Origin: Candidatus Aminicenantota bacterium | Lineage (GTDB): Bacteria > Acidobacteriota > Aminicenantia > UBA2199 | Assembly (NCBI GenBank): GCA_026393835.1 | Contig: JAPKZK010000145.1 | Coordinates: forward strand, 1-64,000 | DNA: 64,000 nucleotides | Direction: 5' to 3' | Made by a program: the position numbers and the translations under genes | Notes under the pieces: generated by a model | What the model was told of the DNA's origin: nothing | The model's database searches: none | Seen by the model: the letters and a program-made list of their open reading frames with translations, nothing else | In this document: positions 52,311 through 60,502 of the stretch, in pieces | How positions within the stretch are numbered: position 1 is the first letter of the stretch | Layout of the letters: the number at the start of each line of letters is the position of its first letter

Positions 52311-53078
52311 ATGAAAGAAGGATATGAAGTCGTATATAAACGGCCGAAAACTCTCCTGGACAAGCGCATGCACTACTGCCCCGGTTGCTTCCACGCCACC
52401 ATCCATAAACTGTTGATGGAAGTCATCCAGGAGATGGGCATCCAGGAAAAAACCGTGGGCGTTTGCCCGGTGGGGTGTTCGGTGTTTGCTTATGATTATA
52501 TGGATGTCGATATGCAGGAAGCAGCGCACGGACGCGCCGCGGCCGTGGCCACCGCCATCAAACGCATGCTGCCGGACCGATACGTGTTCTCCTACCAGGG
52601 AGACGGCGACCTGGCGGCTATCGGCACGGCGGAAACCATACATGCCTGTAATCGGGGCGAAAAGTTTACTTTTATTTTTATCAATAACGGCATCTACGGT
52701 ATGACCGGCGGTCAAATGGCCCCCACTACCCTGGAAGGCCAGAAAACCACTACCTCCCCTTACGGCAGAGACGCCAAAAAACTTGGTTTGCCGTTAAAAA
52801 TGGCTGAAATGGTTTCTCAACTGGCGGGCGTAGCGTACGCCGAACGGGTGAGCTGCAACACGCCGGCCAATACCAGGAAAGCCAAAAGGGCGCTCAGGAA
52901 AGCGCTTGAAATCCAGGGGAAAGGCCTCGGGACGACCTTTATCGAAGTGGCATCCAATTGCCCCTCCGGCTGGAAATGCACCCCGGTGGAGTCCCTGGAC
53001 TGGTTGAAAGATAAGGTTTATCCTTATTTCCCGCTGGCCGTATTCAAAGAACCCCCGGCCGCGAAAGTGGAGGTATAA
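52311..53078 (+). CDS. 2-oxoacid:ferredoxin oxidoreductase, beta (TPP) subunit
   Basis: A 255-residue TPP-binding subunit. HYCPGCFHATIHKL near the N-terminus, GVCPVGC, the TPP/Mg motif YQGDGDLAAIG with FINNGIYGMTGGQMAPTT, and cysteines likely to hold a [4Fe-4S] cluster. ATG 52311 has GAGGT 7 nt upstream; an in-frame GTG at 52302 is less well placed. Between alpha and gamma genes with small gaps. Confidence 0.9.
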   Translation: MKEGYEVVYKRPKTLLDKRMHYCPGCFHATIHKLLMEVIQEMGIQEKTVGVCPVGCSVFAYDYMDVDMQEAAHGRAAAVATAIKRMLPDRYVFSYQGDGDLAAIGTAETIHACNRGEKFTFIFINNGIYGMTGGQMAPTTLEGQKTTTSPYGRDAKKLGLPLKMAEMVSQLAGVAYAERVSCNTPANTRKAKRALRKALEIQGKGLGTTFIEVASNCPSGWKCTPVESLDWLKDKVYPYFPLAVFKEPPAAKVEV

Positions 53079-53082
53079 GATT

Positions 53083-53622
53083 ATGTTAGTCGAAATGATT
53101 TTTTCCGGTTTTGGCGGCCAGGGTGTGCTCTCCATGGGCAAACTGCTGGCTTACGCCGCGATGAAAGAGGGAAAAGAAGTGAGCTGGATGCCCTCTTACG
53201 GTCCTGAAATGAGGGGCGGTACGGCCAACTGTATTGTCAATATCAGCGATGAACCGATTTCTTCTCCCGTGGTCACGGCTTATGACGTGGTGGTGGCGCT
53301 GAACCTGCCGTCGCTGCGTAAATTCGAATCCCGCGTTAAGAAAGGCGGCATCTTGATCTGGGAAAGTAGTACGATTAAGCAGCCCCCGACCCGCGACGAT
53401 ATTAAAATTTATGCCATCCCGGCGGTGGATATTGCCAGTAACGACTTGAAAAACGTGAAAGTCATGAATATGTTGATATTGGGTGCGCTGGTTAAATCGA
53501 TGGCGGTTGTCAAAACCGAATCGTTATTGCTGGCTTTAAAAGAAACTCTCCCAGCCCGTCATCACAATTTGATCCCACTCAATCAACAGGCCATTGAAAT
53601 GGGCATGGCCCAGGTAAAATAA
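53083..53622 (+). CDS. 2-oxoacid:ferredoxin oxidoreductase, gamma subunit
   Basis: A 179-residue subunit that completes the CoA-binding face: FSGFGGQGVLSMGKLLAYAA, SYGPEMRGGTANCIVNISD and NLPSLRKFE are the family marks. Starts 4 bp after the beta gene; a strong terminator follows. With delta, alpha and beta it makes a four-subunit enzyme. Confidence 0.92.
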   Translation: MLVEMIFSGFGGQGVLSMGKLLAYAAMKEGKEVSWMPSYGPEMRGGTANCIVNISDEPISSPVVTAYDVVVALNLPSLRKFESRVKKGGILIWESSTIKQPPTRDDIKIYAIPAVDIASNDLKNVKVMNMLILGALVKSMAVVKTESLLLALKETLPARHHNLIPLNQQAIEMGMAQVK

Positions 53623-53646
53623 TAGTTTAATAAACAAATAAGAGAG

Positions 53647-53679
53647 GGCCCCCAAAAGGCATGACGCCTTTTGGGGGCC
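53647..53679. terminator. Strong bidirectional terminator
   Basis: GGCCCCCAAAAGGC (53647-53660) pairs perfectly with GCCTTTTGGGGGCC (53666-53679) around a 5-nt loop. A short T run follows on the plus side. It separates the convergent oxidoreductase operon and tonB. Confidence 0.8.
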
Positions 53680-53706
53680 GATTTTCATGCGCATGAGGGC
53701 CGAGGG

Positions 53707-54462
53707 CTACTTATTTAATGTGAAATGAATAGCAACGGTAAAGGTAACGGCTTTGGGGACGCCGTTGAAGATGTAGGGCTCATATATCCACTGTTTAATC
53801 GCCTGGACAGCCGCGCCCCTCAGCAATATGGGACCATCAACCACCTGGGCCCTGATAACCCTGCCGTAAATATCCGTCGCCGCCTCAATCCTGACGATTC
53901 CCTGGATATGCGCCTTAAGCGCCGTCGGCGGGTACTGCGGGGCCACCTGCTTGATCAATTTCGGCATTTGGAGCTCGCTGCGAAGTTGTATGGCCGGGGA
54001 ATTGGGGTTTGCTTCCTTTTCAAAGAGCGGGGAAGATACTCCCCAAATCGGCGCTCCAATTACACCGTTTGGGTCGCCTTGCTCATCTCCGGAACCGGAC
54101 AGATCAATGGATTCCGGCTGGATATCCACGGGAATTTCGGTTGGGATCACAAATGCTTTGAGGTCCAATTTTTGCGGGGCAGGTTTCTCGGTTTTCTTTT
54201 CCGATTTATTCTTGTTCCCGCTGCCGCCGCTTCTTCCCCTGGGCGGAGCAGGGGGCTGGGGCGGCATGGTCGCCACCATCCACGCCTTTATAACTTTCAC
54301 CTCCGGCATATGACTGCCGGTGGTCATTAACGGCGCCGCAATCACCGCCGCCAACAGGATGAAGTGGAACAATAAGGATGTGGGGAAAAATAACCACTTT
54401 AAAGCGGCCCTTGATTGCCCGGAACCCGGACTGACGAACGAAGCGAAAATTATGTTACCCAT
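53707..54462 (-). CDS. TonB-family energy transducer
   Basis: A 251-residue protein with an N-terminal membrane helix (WLFFPTSLLFHFILLAAVIA), a Pro-rich periplasmic linker (PPQPPAPPRG), and a C-terminal TonB domain (APQYPPTALKAHIQGIVRIE, ATDIYGRVIRAQVVDG, AVQAIKQWIYEPYIFNG). It would couple proton-motive force to outer-membrane transporters. ExbB and ExbD are not in the window. AAGGAGG precedes the ATG. Confidence 0.9.
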   Translation of the reverse strand: MGNIIFASFVSPGSGQSRAALKWLFFPTSLLFHFILLAAVIAAPLMTTGSHMPEVKVIKAWMVATMPPQPPAPPRGRSGGSGNKNKSEKKTEKPAPQKLDLKAFVIPTEIPVDIQPESIDLSGSGDEQGDPNGVIGAPIWGVSSPLFEKEANPNSPAIQLRSELQMPKLIKQVAPQYPPTALKAHIQGIVRIEAATDIYGRVIRAQVVDGPILLRGAAVQAIKQWIYEPYIFNGVPKAVTFTVAIHFTLNK

Positions 54463-54676
54463 GTTTACCTCCTTACGTTTTCACGTTTTCACGTTTGTAC
54501 GTATCCAGGATAGTATTTTTCAAATGGGAAAATGTCCGGGGGCATGTTTTAGGACATATACTTCAAATGAAACCAGTATTGGAAAATGATTCAGGTCGCA
54601 TGGGAACCACGGTATATAATTATTAATTGTCAATTGTCAATTGTTAATTGTTAATGAGGCCGCGCTGCGCGCGACC

Positions 54677-55240
54677 TTAAGCCTCATCCGGGGAATTGCA
54701 GAAAAAATCCAGGCTTTTCCTTCCCAGTTTCCGGGTCTTGTAGCAGTCGTAGTATTTACCTTCGAAATCTAAGATGGAGGGACGTTCCAGCACAATGATG
54801 CCGTCATCTTTCAAGATGTCTCTTTTATAAATCACTTTCAGTGGATTGGCGTAGTCCAGCAGTTCGTAAGGGGGGTCCAGGAAAATAATATCGAATTTGA
54901 AACCTTCGTTTCCCAACTGGATGACGCTGCGGTTGTATTCGCCTTTGATAATCCGGTAATGATCCGGGGGGATGCCGATTTTATCCAGGTTATGCTTGAG
55001 CGCCTTCACCACTTCGCCCAATTGTTCGATAAAGACCACGTAATCGGCGCCCCGTGAAAGGGCTTCGATGCCGATATTACCGACGCCGGCGAACCCGTCC
55101 AGGAATATGGTTTCCCGGATATTTTCCTGCAAAACATCGAAAAAGGAGAGTTTGATTTTGGCCGTGGTGGGCCTGACATCCGGGTTCGTGACGGATTTTA
55201 ACTTCCTACCTTTGTAAAGACCTGTAAATATTTTAAGCAT
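54677..55240 (-). CDS. rsmD: 16S rRNA (guanine-966-N2)-methyltransferase RsmD
   Basis: A 187-residue Rossmann-fold methyltransferase acting on G966 in helix 31. Signatures: TGLYKGRKLKS, RPTTAKIKLSFFDVL, FLDGFAGVGNIGIEALSRGA, the catalytic DPPY (IIFLDPPYEL) and a C-terminal LERP block. Stands alone; the coaD gene often next to it is absent. Upstream intergenic bases 54610-54660 hold TTGTCAATTGTCAATTG repeats. Confidence 0.93.
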   Translation of the reverse strand: MLKIFTGLYKGRKLKSVTNPDVRPTTAKIKLSFFDVLQENIRETIFLDGFAGVGNIGIEALSRGADYVVFIEQLGEVVKALKHNLDKIGIPPDHYRIIKGEYNRSVIQLGNEGFKFDIIFLDPPYELLDYANPLKVIYKRDILKDDGIIVLERPSILDFEGKYYDCYKTRKLGRKSLDFFCNSPDEA

Positions 55241-55283
55241 GCTGAAAGAATACTATTTTTTTCTCCTGCCGTCAAGATGGAAA

Positions 55284-55913
55284 TTAAGAGGATTGTAAAT
55301 CTTCTAATTTAGCGGCGAGGTTTCTTATTTCCTGGTTTTTTTTTCGCAGTTCCTCCTGGTGTTCCAGTTTCGACTGGAATTTTTCTTGCAGCAGGTCCAT
55401 TACTTTTTTTTCCAGGTCTTCGATTTGTTGTTTTAGGGCGGCGAAGTATTCGTTGGAATCTTCGAGGCGATTGCCCAGGATTTCGAAGAACCTGGGATAG
55501 AATTTATTTTTCACCCGTTCCAGGAGTTGGGAAGACGTGTTCATTAATAGGGCGATATCGATCACGACGCACAGGGCTTTCGTAAGGGCGGTAACCGAAG
55601 CGGTGCGGGGTCTGCCGGTTAGGGCGGAAATTTCGCCCAGGAAGTGGCCGCTGCCTTCGACGGTTTTGATATGTTTGTCTTTTTTTTCATCCCCGGCAAT
55701 GATTTCCCTGGTTATTTTCACTTTGCCTTTAATCAGCAGGAATAGTTTCCGGTCCAGTCTTTTTTCAGTGATGATTTTTTCGTCGGGTTCATAGCTCATA
55801 ATGGTAATGATATTACCCAGTTTCAGCATATCGGCGATATCCTTTTCATCCAGGTCATTAAAGATGGGCAGGCTTTTGATGTATTTTAATTGTTCATGCA
55901 GGCGGTCTTCCAT
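55284..55913 (-). CDS. Cyclic-nucleotide-binding domain protein with coiled-coil tail
   Basis: A 209-residue protein. An N-terminal cNMP-binding beta-roll (residues ~15-135) has the phosphate cassette FLGEISALTGRPRTASV with its Glu and Arg. The C-terminal ~60 residues form a long charged coiled coil (QQIEDLEKKVMDLLQEKFQS, EELRKKNQEIRNLAAKLEDL). There is no helix-turn-helix, so this is not a Crp-type regulator; it may modulate a protein partner. Ligand not known. Convergent with nothing; divergent from the ATPase gene at 56.1 kb. Confidence 0.85.
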   Translation of the reverse strand: MEDRLHEQLKYIKSLPIFNDLDEKDIADMLKLGNIITIMSYEPDEKIITEKRLDRKLFLLIKGKVKITREIIAGDEKKDKHIKTVEGSGHFLGEISALTGRPRTASVTALTKALCVVIDIALLMNTSSQLLERVKNKFYPRFFEILGNRLEDSNEYFAALKQQIEDLEKKVMDLLQEKFQSKLEHQEELRKKNQEIRNLAAKLEDLQSS

Positions 55914-55924
55914 GATACCTCCTT

Positions 55925-55995
55925 CTGTGTAATCCGTGTAATCTGTGGACCTTTCTTTTAATTCGTGTTAATTCGTGTCATTCGTGGGCTTCTTT
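55925..55995. repeat. ATTCGTGTTAATTCGTG-type repeat
   Basis: Phrases GTAATCCGTGTAATCTGTGG and AATTCGTGTTAATTCGTG, then GTCATTCGTGGGC. Opposite-strand relatives lie at 15.35 kb (CACGAATTACACGAATT). Confidence 0.5.
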
Positions 55996-56060
55996 ATTAT
56001 CATCCCTAATTATACTTCATTGACAGGGTTTTGCAAGAGGGTTTGAAGATTTCATTGAGA

Positions 56061-56089
56061 TTGAAATATAAAAGGTTTTCTGTTAAAAT
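56061..56089 (+). promoter_or_regulatory. Promoter of the AAA/TOPRIM gene
   Basis: TTGAAA (56061-56066), 17-nt spacer, TAAAAT (56084-56089). Confidence 0.6.
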
Positions 56090-56120
56090 ACATTAGAGGT
56101 AAAATGGAGGTATATAAGCG

Positions 56121-57713
56121 ATGACAGCCTTAAAACGTGAGCTTGAAACGATATGGACACAATTGCGAAGTCAAAAGCCGGGCCGGGCCAATTCCCTGGA
56201 AGAAATACATTTGAAAGGAATAAGAGGGATCAAAGATTTGCGTATTCCACTTCCTTTTCCTGTTACAGTCCTTGCCGGGCCCAATGGCTGCGGCAAATCC
56301 ACTGTTTTATTTGCGCTTGCTTGCTCGTATCGAAACAAAGATGCCGGGAAAAACTCGTTTACCCCCACGACTCTTTTCCGCGATTTTAAGCCCAAAAAAA
56401 CTGGAAATGAAGATCTCATTTCCGATGGTATAACACCCATGGAAATCAATTCTTCATATGTTGCGAATAATGAAAGGCTCTCCATGAAGTGGGCCAGGAA
56501 AGGGAAGAACTGGAGCCGGAGTTTTTTCGGTAAAAAAGGGGGCCGCCAACCGGAACGGGCGTTATATTTACGCACTTTGGCAAATCTTAGCAACCCTTCC
56601 GAGGTTCGCAGCGTTTTGCAACTGGCTAACGGGAATTACAAAACCGAAACCGTGGATGCTTCAAACATCGCTTTTGCCCAGCGTATACTCGATTATCGGT
56701 ATGCTAAATTGAGCGTCATTTCCGAAGGTTTAAAGAGTCTCCTTTTTGCCGAAAGAGAAAATGAGAAATTCAGCTCCGATGTCCGATATTCGGAGTTTCA
56801 TATGTCTGCCGGGGAGAGAGCAGTGCTGCGTTTATCGATGAGTATTTCAAAGGTTCAAGATGCCCTGGTGCTTATCGACGAAATTGAAGCCGGTTTACAC
56901 CCTTTTATTCAACAATTACTGATGCTGGAACTTCAGCGGTTGGCTTTAAGAAATCAACTGCAGGTTGTCGTTACTACCCACAGCCCGGTCATTCTTGAAA
57001 CCGTTCCCCCGGAGGCGCAAGTTTTCCTGGAAAGAAATGAAGATAATGTCATACGCCGGGAACCTTACCGGGACATTATTCAAAAGGCACTTTACGGCCG
57101 TTCACAGGATACACTTTCCATAATTTGCGAGGATGAAGAAGCGGAAGCATTTATAAGAGGGGTGCTGGATTATCTCGGACCAAAAATGGATTTTCTGCAA
57201 AATGATATCCAGGTAGGCAGGGATACGGGGAAAGATCAATTTCCTTCCCATCTCGAGGCCCTGGCTAAATTTCGTAAATTGGATGATATGGTCTTCATAC
57301 TTGATGGGGATGCGCGATCATCCGGTGTGGGGGCCAGGATGGAGGCCAGGGCAAAAGAGTTGCGCCAAATTGCGAAAGTTCTCTATTTGCCCGGTAATGA
57401 ATCCCCGGAAGCCTGGGGCTGGGAGGCTGTGAAAAAAGACTCCGTTACGTATGCGAAATTCCTGGGATTAACGCCTGAGAATTTACAGAAGCAATTAAAT
57501 CATTACGACAATCTATATTCCAGCGCCACCGATAAGCCTTCGGCGATTTCGAAAAATAAATTCTATTCATTTGCCGGGCAAACTGAACGTGAAGTGAAAG
57601 ATATTATACGGTTTATCGGGAAAACGGAAGCTGGGAAGGTGGCCGGGGAAGTATATGAATTTGTAACCCTGCTGCAGGATATTATCCTGGCCTGGCGTTC
57701 TTCTAAGAATTAA
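56121..57713 (+). CDS. OLD-like AAA/ABC ATPase with TOPRIM-like domain
   Basis: A 530-residue single-gene protein. ABC-type head: Walker A GPNGCGKS (53-60), signature MSAGERAVLR (228-237), Walker B LVLIDEIEAGLHP (249-261) and the H-loop THSP (286-289). After it, a TOPRIM-like part shows ICEDEEAEAF (335-344) and ILDGDAR (393-399), the acidic Glu and DxD positions expected of OLD-family nucleases. The end is helical. Such proteins are frequent in phage defence (OLD, Gabija GajA, PtuA-like), but no helicase or nuclease partner gene is next to it. GGAGG 10 nt before the ATG and its own promoter suggest a single-gene unit. Confidence 0.82.
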   Translation: MTALKRELETIWTQLRSQKPGRANSLEEIHLKGIRGIKDLRIPLPFPVTVLAGPNGCGKSTVLFALACSYRNKDAGKNSFTPTTLFRDFKPKKTGNEDLISDGITPMEINSSYVANNERLSMKWARKGKNWSRSFFGKKGGRQPERALYLRTLANLSNPSEVRSVLQLANGNYKTETVDASNIAFAQRILDYRYAKLSVISEGLKSLLFAERENEKFSSDVRYSEFHMSAGERAVLRLSMSISKVQDALVLIDEIEAGLHPFIQQLLMLELQRLALRNQLQVVVTTHSPVILETVPPEAQVFLERNEDNVIRREPYRDIIQKALYGRSQDTLSIICEDEEAEAFIRGVLDYLGPKMDFLQNDIQVGRDTGKDQFPSHLEALAKFRKLDDMVFILDGDARSSGVGARMEARAKELRQIAKVLYLPGNESPEAWGWEAVKKDSVTYAKFLGLTPENLQKQLNHYDNLYSSATDKPSAISKNKFYSFAGQTEREVKDIIRFIGKTEAGKVAGEVYEFVTLLQDIILAWRSSKN

Positions 57714-57875
57714 AAAAAACAGGCCAGCGAAACACGCAAAAAACGCGAAAAGAAAAAAACACGAAATTCGAAATCCGAAACAAATCCAAAATTCAAAGGT
57801 TCAAAATTCAAAACAAAAGCAGTACTCTACCATCAACCCTTTCGTGTGTTTCGCGTGTTTCGCGGGCTCCTATTT
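57714..57875. repeat. Intergenic CGAAACACGC and ATTCAAAA repeats
   Basis: GCGAAACACGCAAAAAACG at ~57725 and its inverted form GTGTTTCGCGTGTTTCGCGG at ~57845 bracket ATTCGAAATCCGAAACAAATC and GTTCAAAATTCAAAAC. Could pair as a long stem. No gene. Confidence 0.5.
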
Positions 57876-57887
57876 TCAATGACTGAT

Positions 57888-58628
57888 TTAGTTTTTTACC
57901 TTCTTCTTTTTTGTATGCGTGTGCTTTTTTTTGACCGGCGCTGTTTTTTTCACCGGTATCGGGGTCTTGACCGGCTCTTTTACCTTTTCCACTACTTTTT
58001 CCGGTTCCGGTTTTACTTCCTGGTTGGACGCACTCAATTCTTTTATAAATTCCCCTGTTAATTCAGTTACTGTTGTTTCAATGGTTTTCAGCAATTCCCC
58101 GGGCGGCGAAGTCGTTATTTTCTTCTCAGACCACGTATAAACCGGGGCCAGGATGCGTGTGGAACCGGTCCAGTTGGAAAACCATTTGGACAGCGTCATA
58201 TGAACTACGACAATATCCAGGTCCACACCCGCCGCGCCCGCCGCGCCTCCCCCAATCGGTACGATATCGATGCCGGCCGTCAGGGTGGGAATCACCGTGG
58301 TTTTCTCATCCGAGTATTTTTTCATTTTCAGGACTTTCAACTCTGCATTTTGGAGTTGTGTTACCATTTGCCGGTATATGCCGCGGATATTTTCCTTGTC
58401 GAGCGGAATGCCTCCTTCTTTTAGCTTTGCCGCCGTTTCTTCCAGGTTGAATTCTTTGAAGGTTTCCTCGGTCCGGTCCTCGTACGCTTCTCCATATAAA
58501 ACGCCGTTAAATTGCACCGCGGTAATGATATACCGGATACCTTTCAAGTTCAGATTCCCCAATTCGCTGCCGCTCAAAAACAGCATACCCAGGGAAAATA
58601 TTGCTGTAAAACTGATTATTTTTCTCAT
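57888..58628 (-). CDS. Secreted protein of unknown function
   Basis: A 246-residue protein with a signal peptide (MRKIISFTAIFSLGMLFLSG), a middle region with LNLKGIRYIITAVQFNGVLY, a Gly/Ala-rich strand (GGGAAGAAGVDLDIVVVHM), and a Lys/Pro/Val-rich C-terminal tail ending KKKHTHTKKKKVKN. The tail could bind polyanions. 8 bp downstream of dtd on the same strand, so probably co-transcribed. Family not recognised. Confidence 0.65.
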   Translation of the reverse strand: MRKIISFTAIFSLGMLFLSGSELGNLNLKGIRYIITAVQFNGVLYGEAYEDRTEETFKEFNLEETAAKLKEGGIPLDKENIRGIYRQMVTQLQNAELKVLKMKKYSDEKTTVIPTLTAGIDIVPIGGGAAGAAGVDLDIVVVHMTLSKWFSNWTGSTRILAPVYTWSEKKITTSPPGELLKTIETTVTELTGEFIKELSASNQEVKPEPEKVVEKVKEPVKTPIPVKKTAPVKKKHTHTKKKKVKN

Positions 58629-58636
58629 CTATGCCC

Positions 58637-59086
58637 CTATTCCTGGTGATACTTTTTCTCGATTATAAAAGTCACGGGTCCGTTGTTACCGGATTCTACG
58701 GCCATCATGGCGCCGAAAACTCCTTTTTCTACCTGGATTTCACTCGCCAGGAGTTCATTGAATTTCTCGTATAATGCCTCGGCGCTGCCGGGGTCCTCGG
58801 CATTGGTGAAATCGGGACGCCGGCCTTTTTTGATGTAAGAGGCCAGGGTAAACTGGGAAATGGAAAGTATTGCCCCTGCAACATCTTTGACGCTGAGGTT
58901 CATTTTGTATTCTTTATCGGGAAAGATTCTTAAATTGAGTATCTTTTCGGCCATAAAAGCCAGTTCTTTTTCTGTGTCGCCCTTTTCAATGCCCACATAA
59001 ACAAGAAGACCTTTGCCGATTTTCCCGACAACGGCCCCGTCTACTGCCACATCGGCGCGATCAACCCGCTGAACAACGACTCTCAT
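58637..59086 (-). CDS. dtd: D-aminoacyl-tRNA deacylase
   Basis: A 149-residue proofreading enzyme that removes D-amino acids from tRNA. Both diagnostic motifs are present: SQFTL (LSISQFTLAS) and NGPVTF (NNGPVTFII), with MRVVVQRVDRADVAVDG at the start. Standard length. Lies between the PilO-like gene and a secreted protein gene. Confidence 0.95.
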   Translation of the reverse strand: MRVVVQRVDRADVAVDGAVVGKIGKGLLVYVGIEKGDTEKELAFMAEKILNLRIFPDKEYKMNLSVKDVAGAILSISQFTLASYIKKGRRPDFTNAEDPGSAEALYEKFNELLASEIQVEKGVFGAMMAVESGNNGPVTFIIEKKYHQE

Positions 59087-59105
59087 GGTTTATGTACTCC
59101 TATTT

Positions 59106-59191
59106 ATAAACACTTTTCCTTCGAAAACCAGGACCCCTTTTATAAAAGCCCTCACGGAGGGCGTGGTTCCTGGACCTCCCAAAATTTTTCA
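59106..59191 (-). repeat. GTCCAGG intergenic element, copy E
   Basis: On the minus strand: AAAATTTTGGGAGGTCCAGG, then AACCACGCCCTCCGTGAGGG, which folds as GCCCTC/GAGGGC, inside an outer CCAGGAACC/GGTCCTGG pairing. It fills the gap between the PilO-like gene stop and dtd. Confidence 0.6.
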
Positions 59192-59194
59192 TTA

Positions 59195-59899
59195 TCAAAA
59201 AATACCGGCGCCATACCCCGGGGACAACTCCTGCCGGGTATACGCCTCCATGGGATTCTCGTAAACTTGTTTTAACAACACCGGCGACTGGGAATCGATC
59301 ATGATATCCTGGTCCTGCATTTCGCCGCCGTCGCCTTTTCCAGCGGAAGTATATACTTTTAAAACGACGGTATAATATACGGAATTGCCAACGGCCATCG
59401 CCGTAATACCTTCCGGCCCTAAATTATAATCACTCCGGTACAGGTGATTGATGAAGTTCACAACGTTTTTCAATGGCCCGGGAAAGGACAAATTAACACG
59501 AACGCCGGTTCCCCCGGATACGCCGGACACTTCCGGGCTGTCCCGGTTATCGGTCACATGCAGGGCAACGATCCCGTCCGCCCGGGCGCGTTTCTTAATA
59601 AAATCCGCTGCCCGCGTAAGCAGAGACACGACCCTTTCTTTACTTTTCAGATTCGGGATGCGATTTCTCAACTCGGTATCCGCAGCGTTCAAAAGCTTGA
59701 TCTCTTTCTCATCGGAAAAAGAAAACGTTTTTTGCATGTCCAGGAAATTCTCGATTTTCAGGTTCATATCGTTCAATTCCCGTTTCTGATGGTTGATTCC
59801 CTCGATAGAGGGTACGAAGTAGAATAAGAGATAGAGAAAAATCGAAAAGATCAGAAAGACGATCCAAAATAGCGTGATAAATATAGGTTTCTTAGTCAT
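59195..59899 (-). CDS. PilO-like bitopic membrane protein
   Basis: A 234-residue protein: short cytosolic tail, one membrane helix (LFWIVFLIFSIFLYLLFYFV), a coiled coil (HQKRELNDMNLKIENFLDMQ), and a periplasmic ferredoxin-like region (LPFPGPL-type segment NLSFPGPLKNVVNFINHLY). This is the plan of PilO/GspM proteins of type IV pilus or type II secretion platforms. No pilM, pilN, pilP or pilQ is near. Overlaps the next gene by 4 bp. Confidence 0.55.
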   Translation of the reverse strand: MTKKPIFITLFWIVFLIFSIFLYLLFYFVPSIEGINHQKRELNDMNLKIENFLDMQKTFSFSDEKEIKLLNAADTELRNRIPNLKSKERVVSLLTRAADFIKKRARADGIVALHVTDNRDSPEVSGVSGGTGVRVNLSFPGPLKNVVNFINHLYRSDYNLGPEGITAMAVGNSVYYTVVLKVYTSAGKGDGGEMQDQDIMIDSQSPVLLKQVYENPMEAYTRQELSPGYGAGIF

Positions 59900-60444
59900 T
59901 CCAGTTCGATCGCTCCCTCGATTTTAAAAAACAGTTTTACTTTGCCCCGAGGGGCGGAGCCGCCGTAGATGGTGGAAAATTTAATTTCAATCATATCTTC
60001 AAAATTTTTCAGCGCATCGTAAAACCGGGAGAAAATTCCCTTGGCGCGGGTGTCATTGCCGGCAATGACGCCGACATTAAGTTTAAAGGCCAGGTCCTGG
60101 CCGTGGGGGATTATTTCCAGTTTGACCAATTCGACGCCATGTGCGTCAATCAAACTTAAGCGCCGCATAAAGTCCGCCGCGCCATATGAATACCGGGAGG
60201 GATAGTCGGCGACAAAGCGGTTCCTGTAATATTCCACCCGGCGTTGTTTGGTTTCTTCCATGGCGGTGGCGTTCCGGCTGTGAGAGAGGTAGGTTTTTTG
60301 TGTCCGTTCGAAATCCTGTTTATAGGAACTTTTCACTTTTTCAAGCCAAAAGGTACTGCCGGTTAGAATGATGGCAATGATAACGGCAAATATCCATAGT
60401 CCGACATAGCGGTGATGGCTGCGGGGTGATAGTTCTTTTTTCAT
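59896..60444 (-). CDS. PilN/PilO-like bitopic membrane protein
   Basis: A 182-residue protein with the same plan as its neighbour: N-terminal helix (LWIFAVIIAIILTGSTFWL), a coiled region, and a C-terminal alpha/beta domain (SRFYDALKNFEDMIEIKFST). Together they look like a PilN/PilO pair. The ATG at 60444 has no Shine-Dalgarno, and a -10 box ends 6 nt upstream, implying a leaderless mRNA. Confidence 0.55.
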   Translation of the reverse strand: MKKELSPRSHHRYVGLWIFAVIIAIILTGSTFWLEKVKSSYKQDFERTQKTYLSHSRNATAMEETKQRRVEYYRNRFVADYPSRYSYGAADFMRRLSLIDAHGVELVKLEIIPHGQDLAFKLNVGVIAGNDTRAKGIFSRFYDALKNFEDMIEIKFSTIYGGSAPRGKVKLFFKIEGAIELE

Positions 60445-60450
60445 AGGGTG

Positions 60451-60479
60451 AATATAACACAGGAAGCGGATAAAATCAA
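60451..60479 (-). promoter_or_regulatory. Promoter of the PilN/PilO-like pair
   Basis: Minus-strand TTGATT (60479-60474), 17-nt spacer, TATATT (60456-60451), then 6 nt to ATG 60444, so the predicted +1 is the start codon. Confidence 0.55.
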
Positions 60480-60502
60480 TTTAATTTCGTGTGGCCGCGC
60501 CT

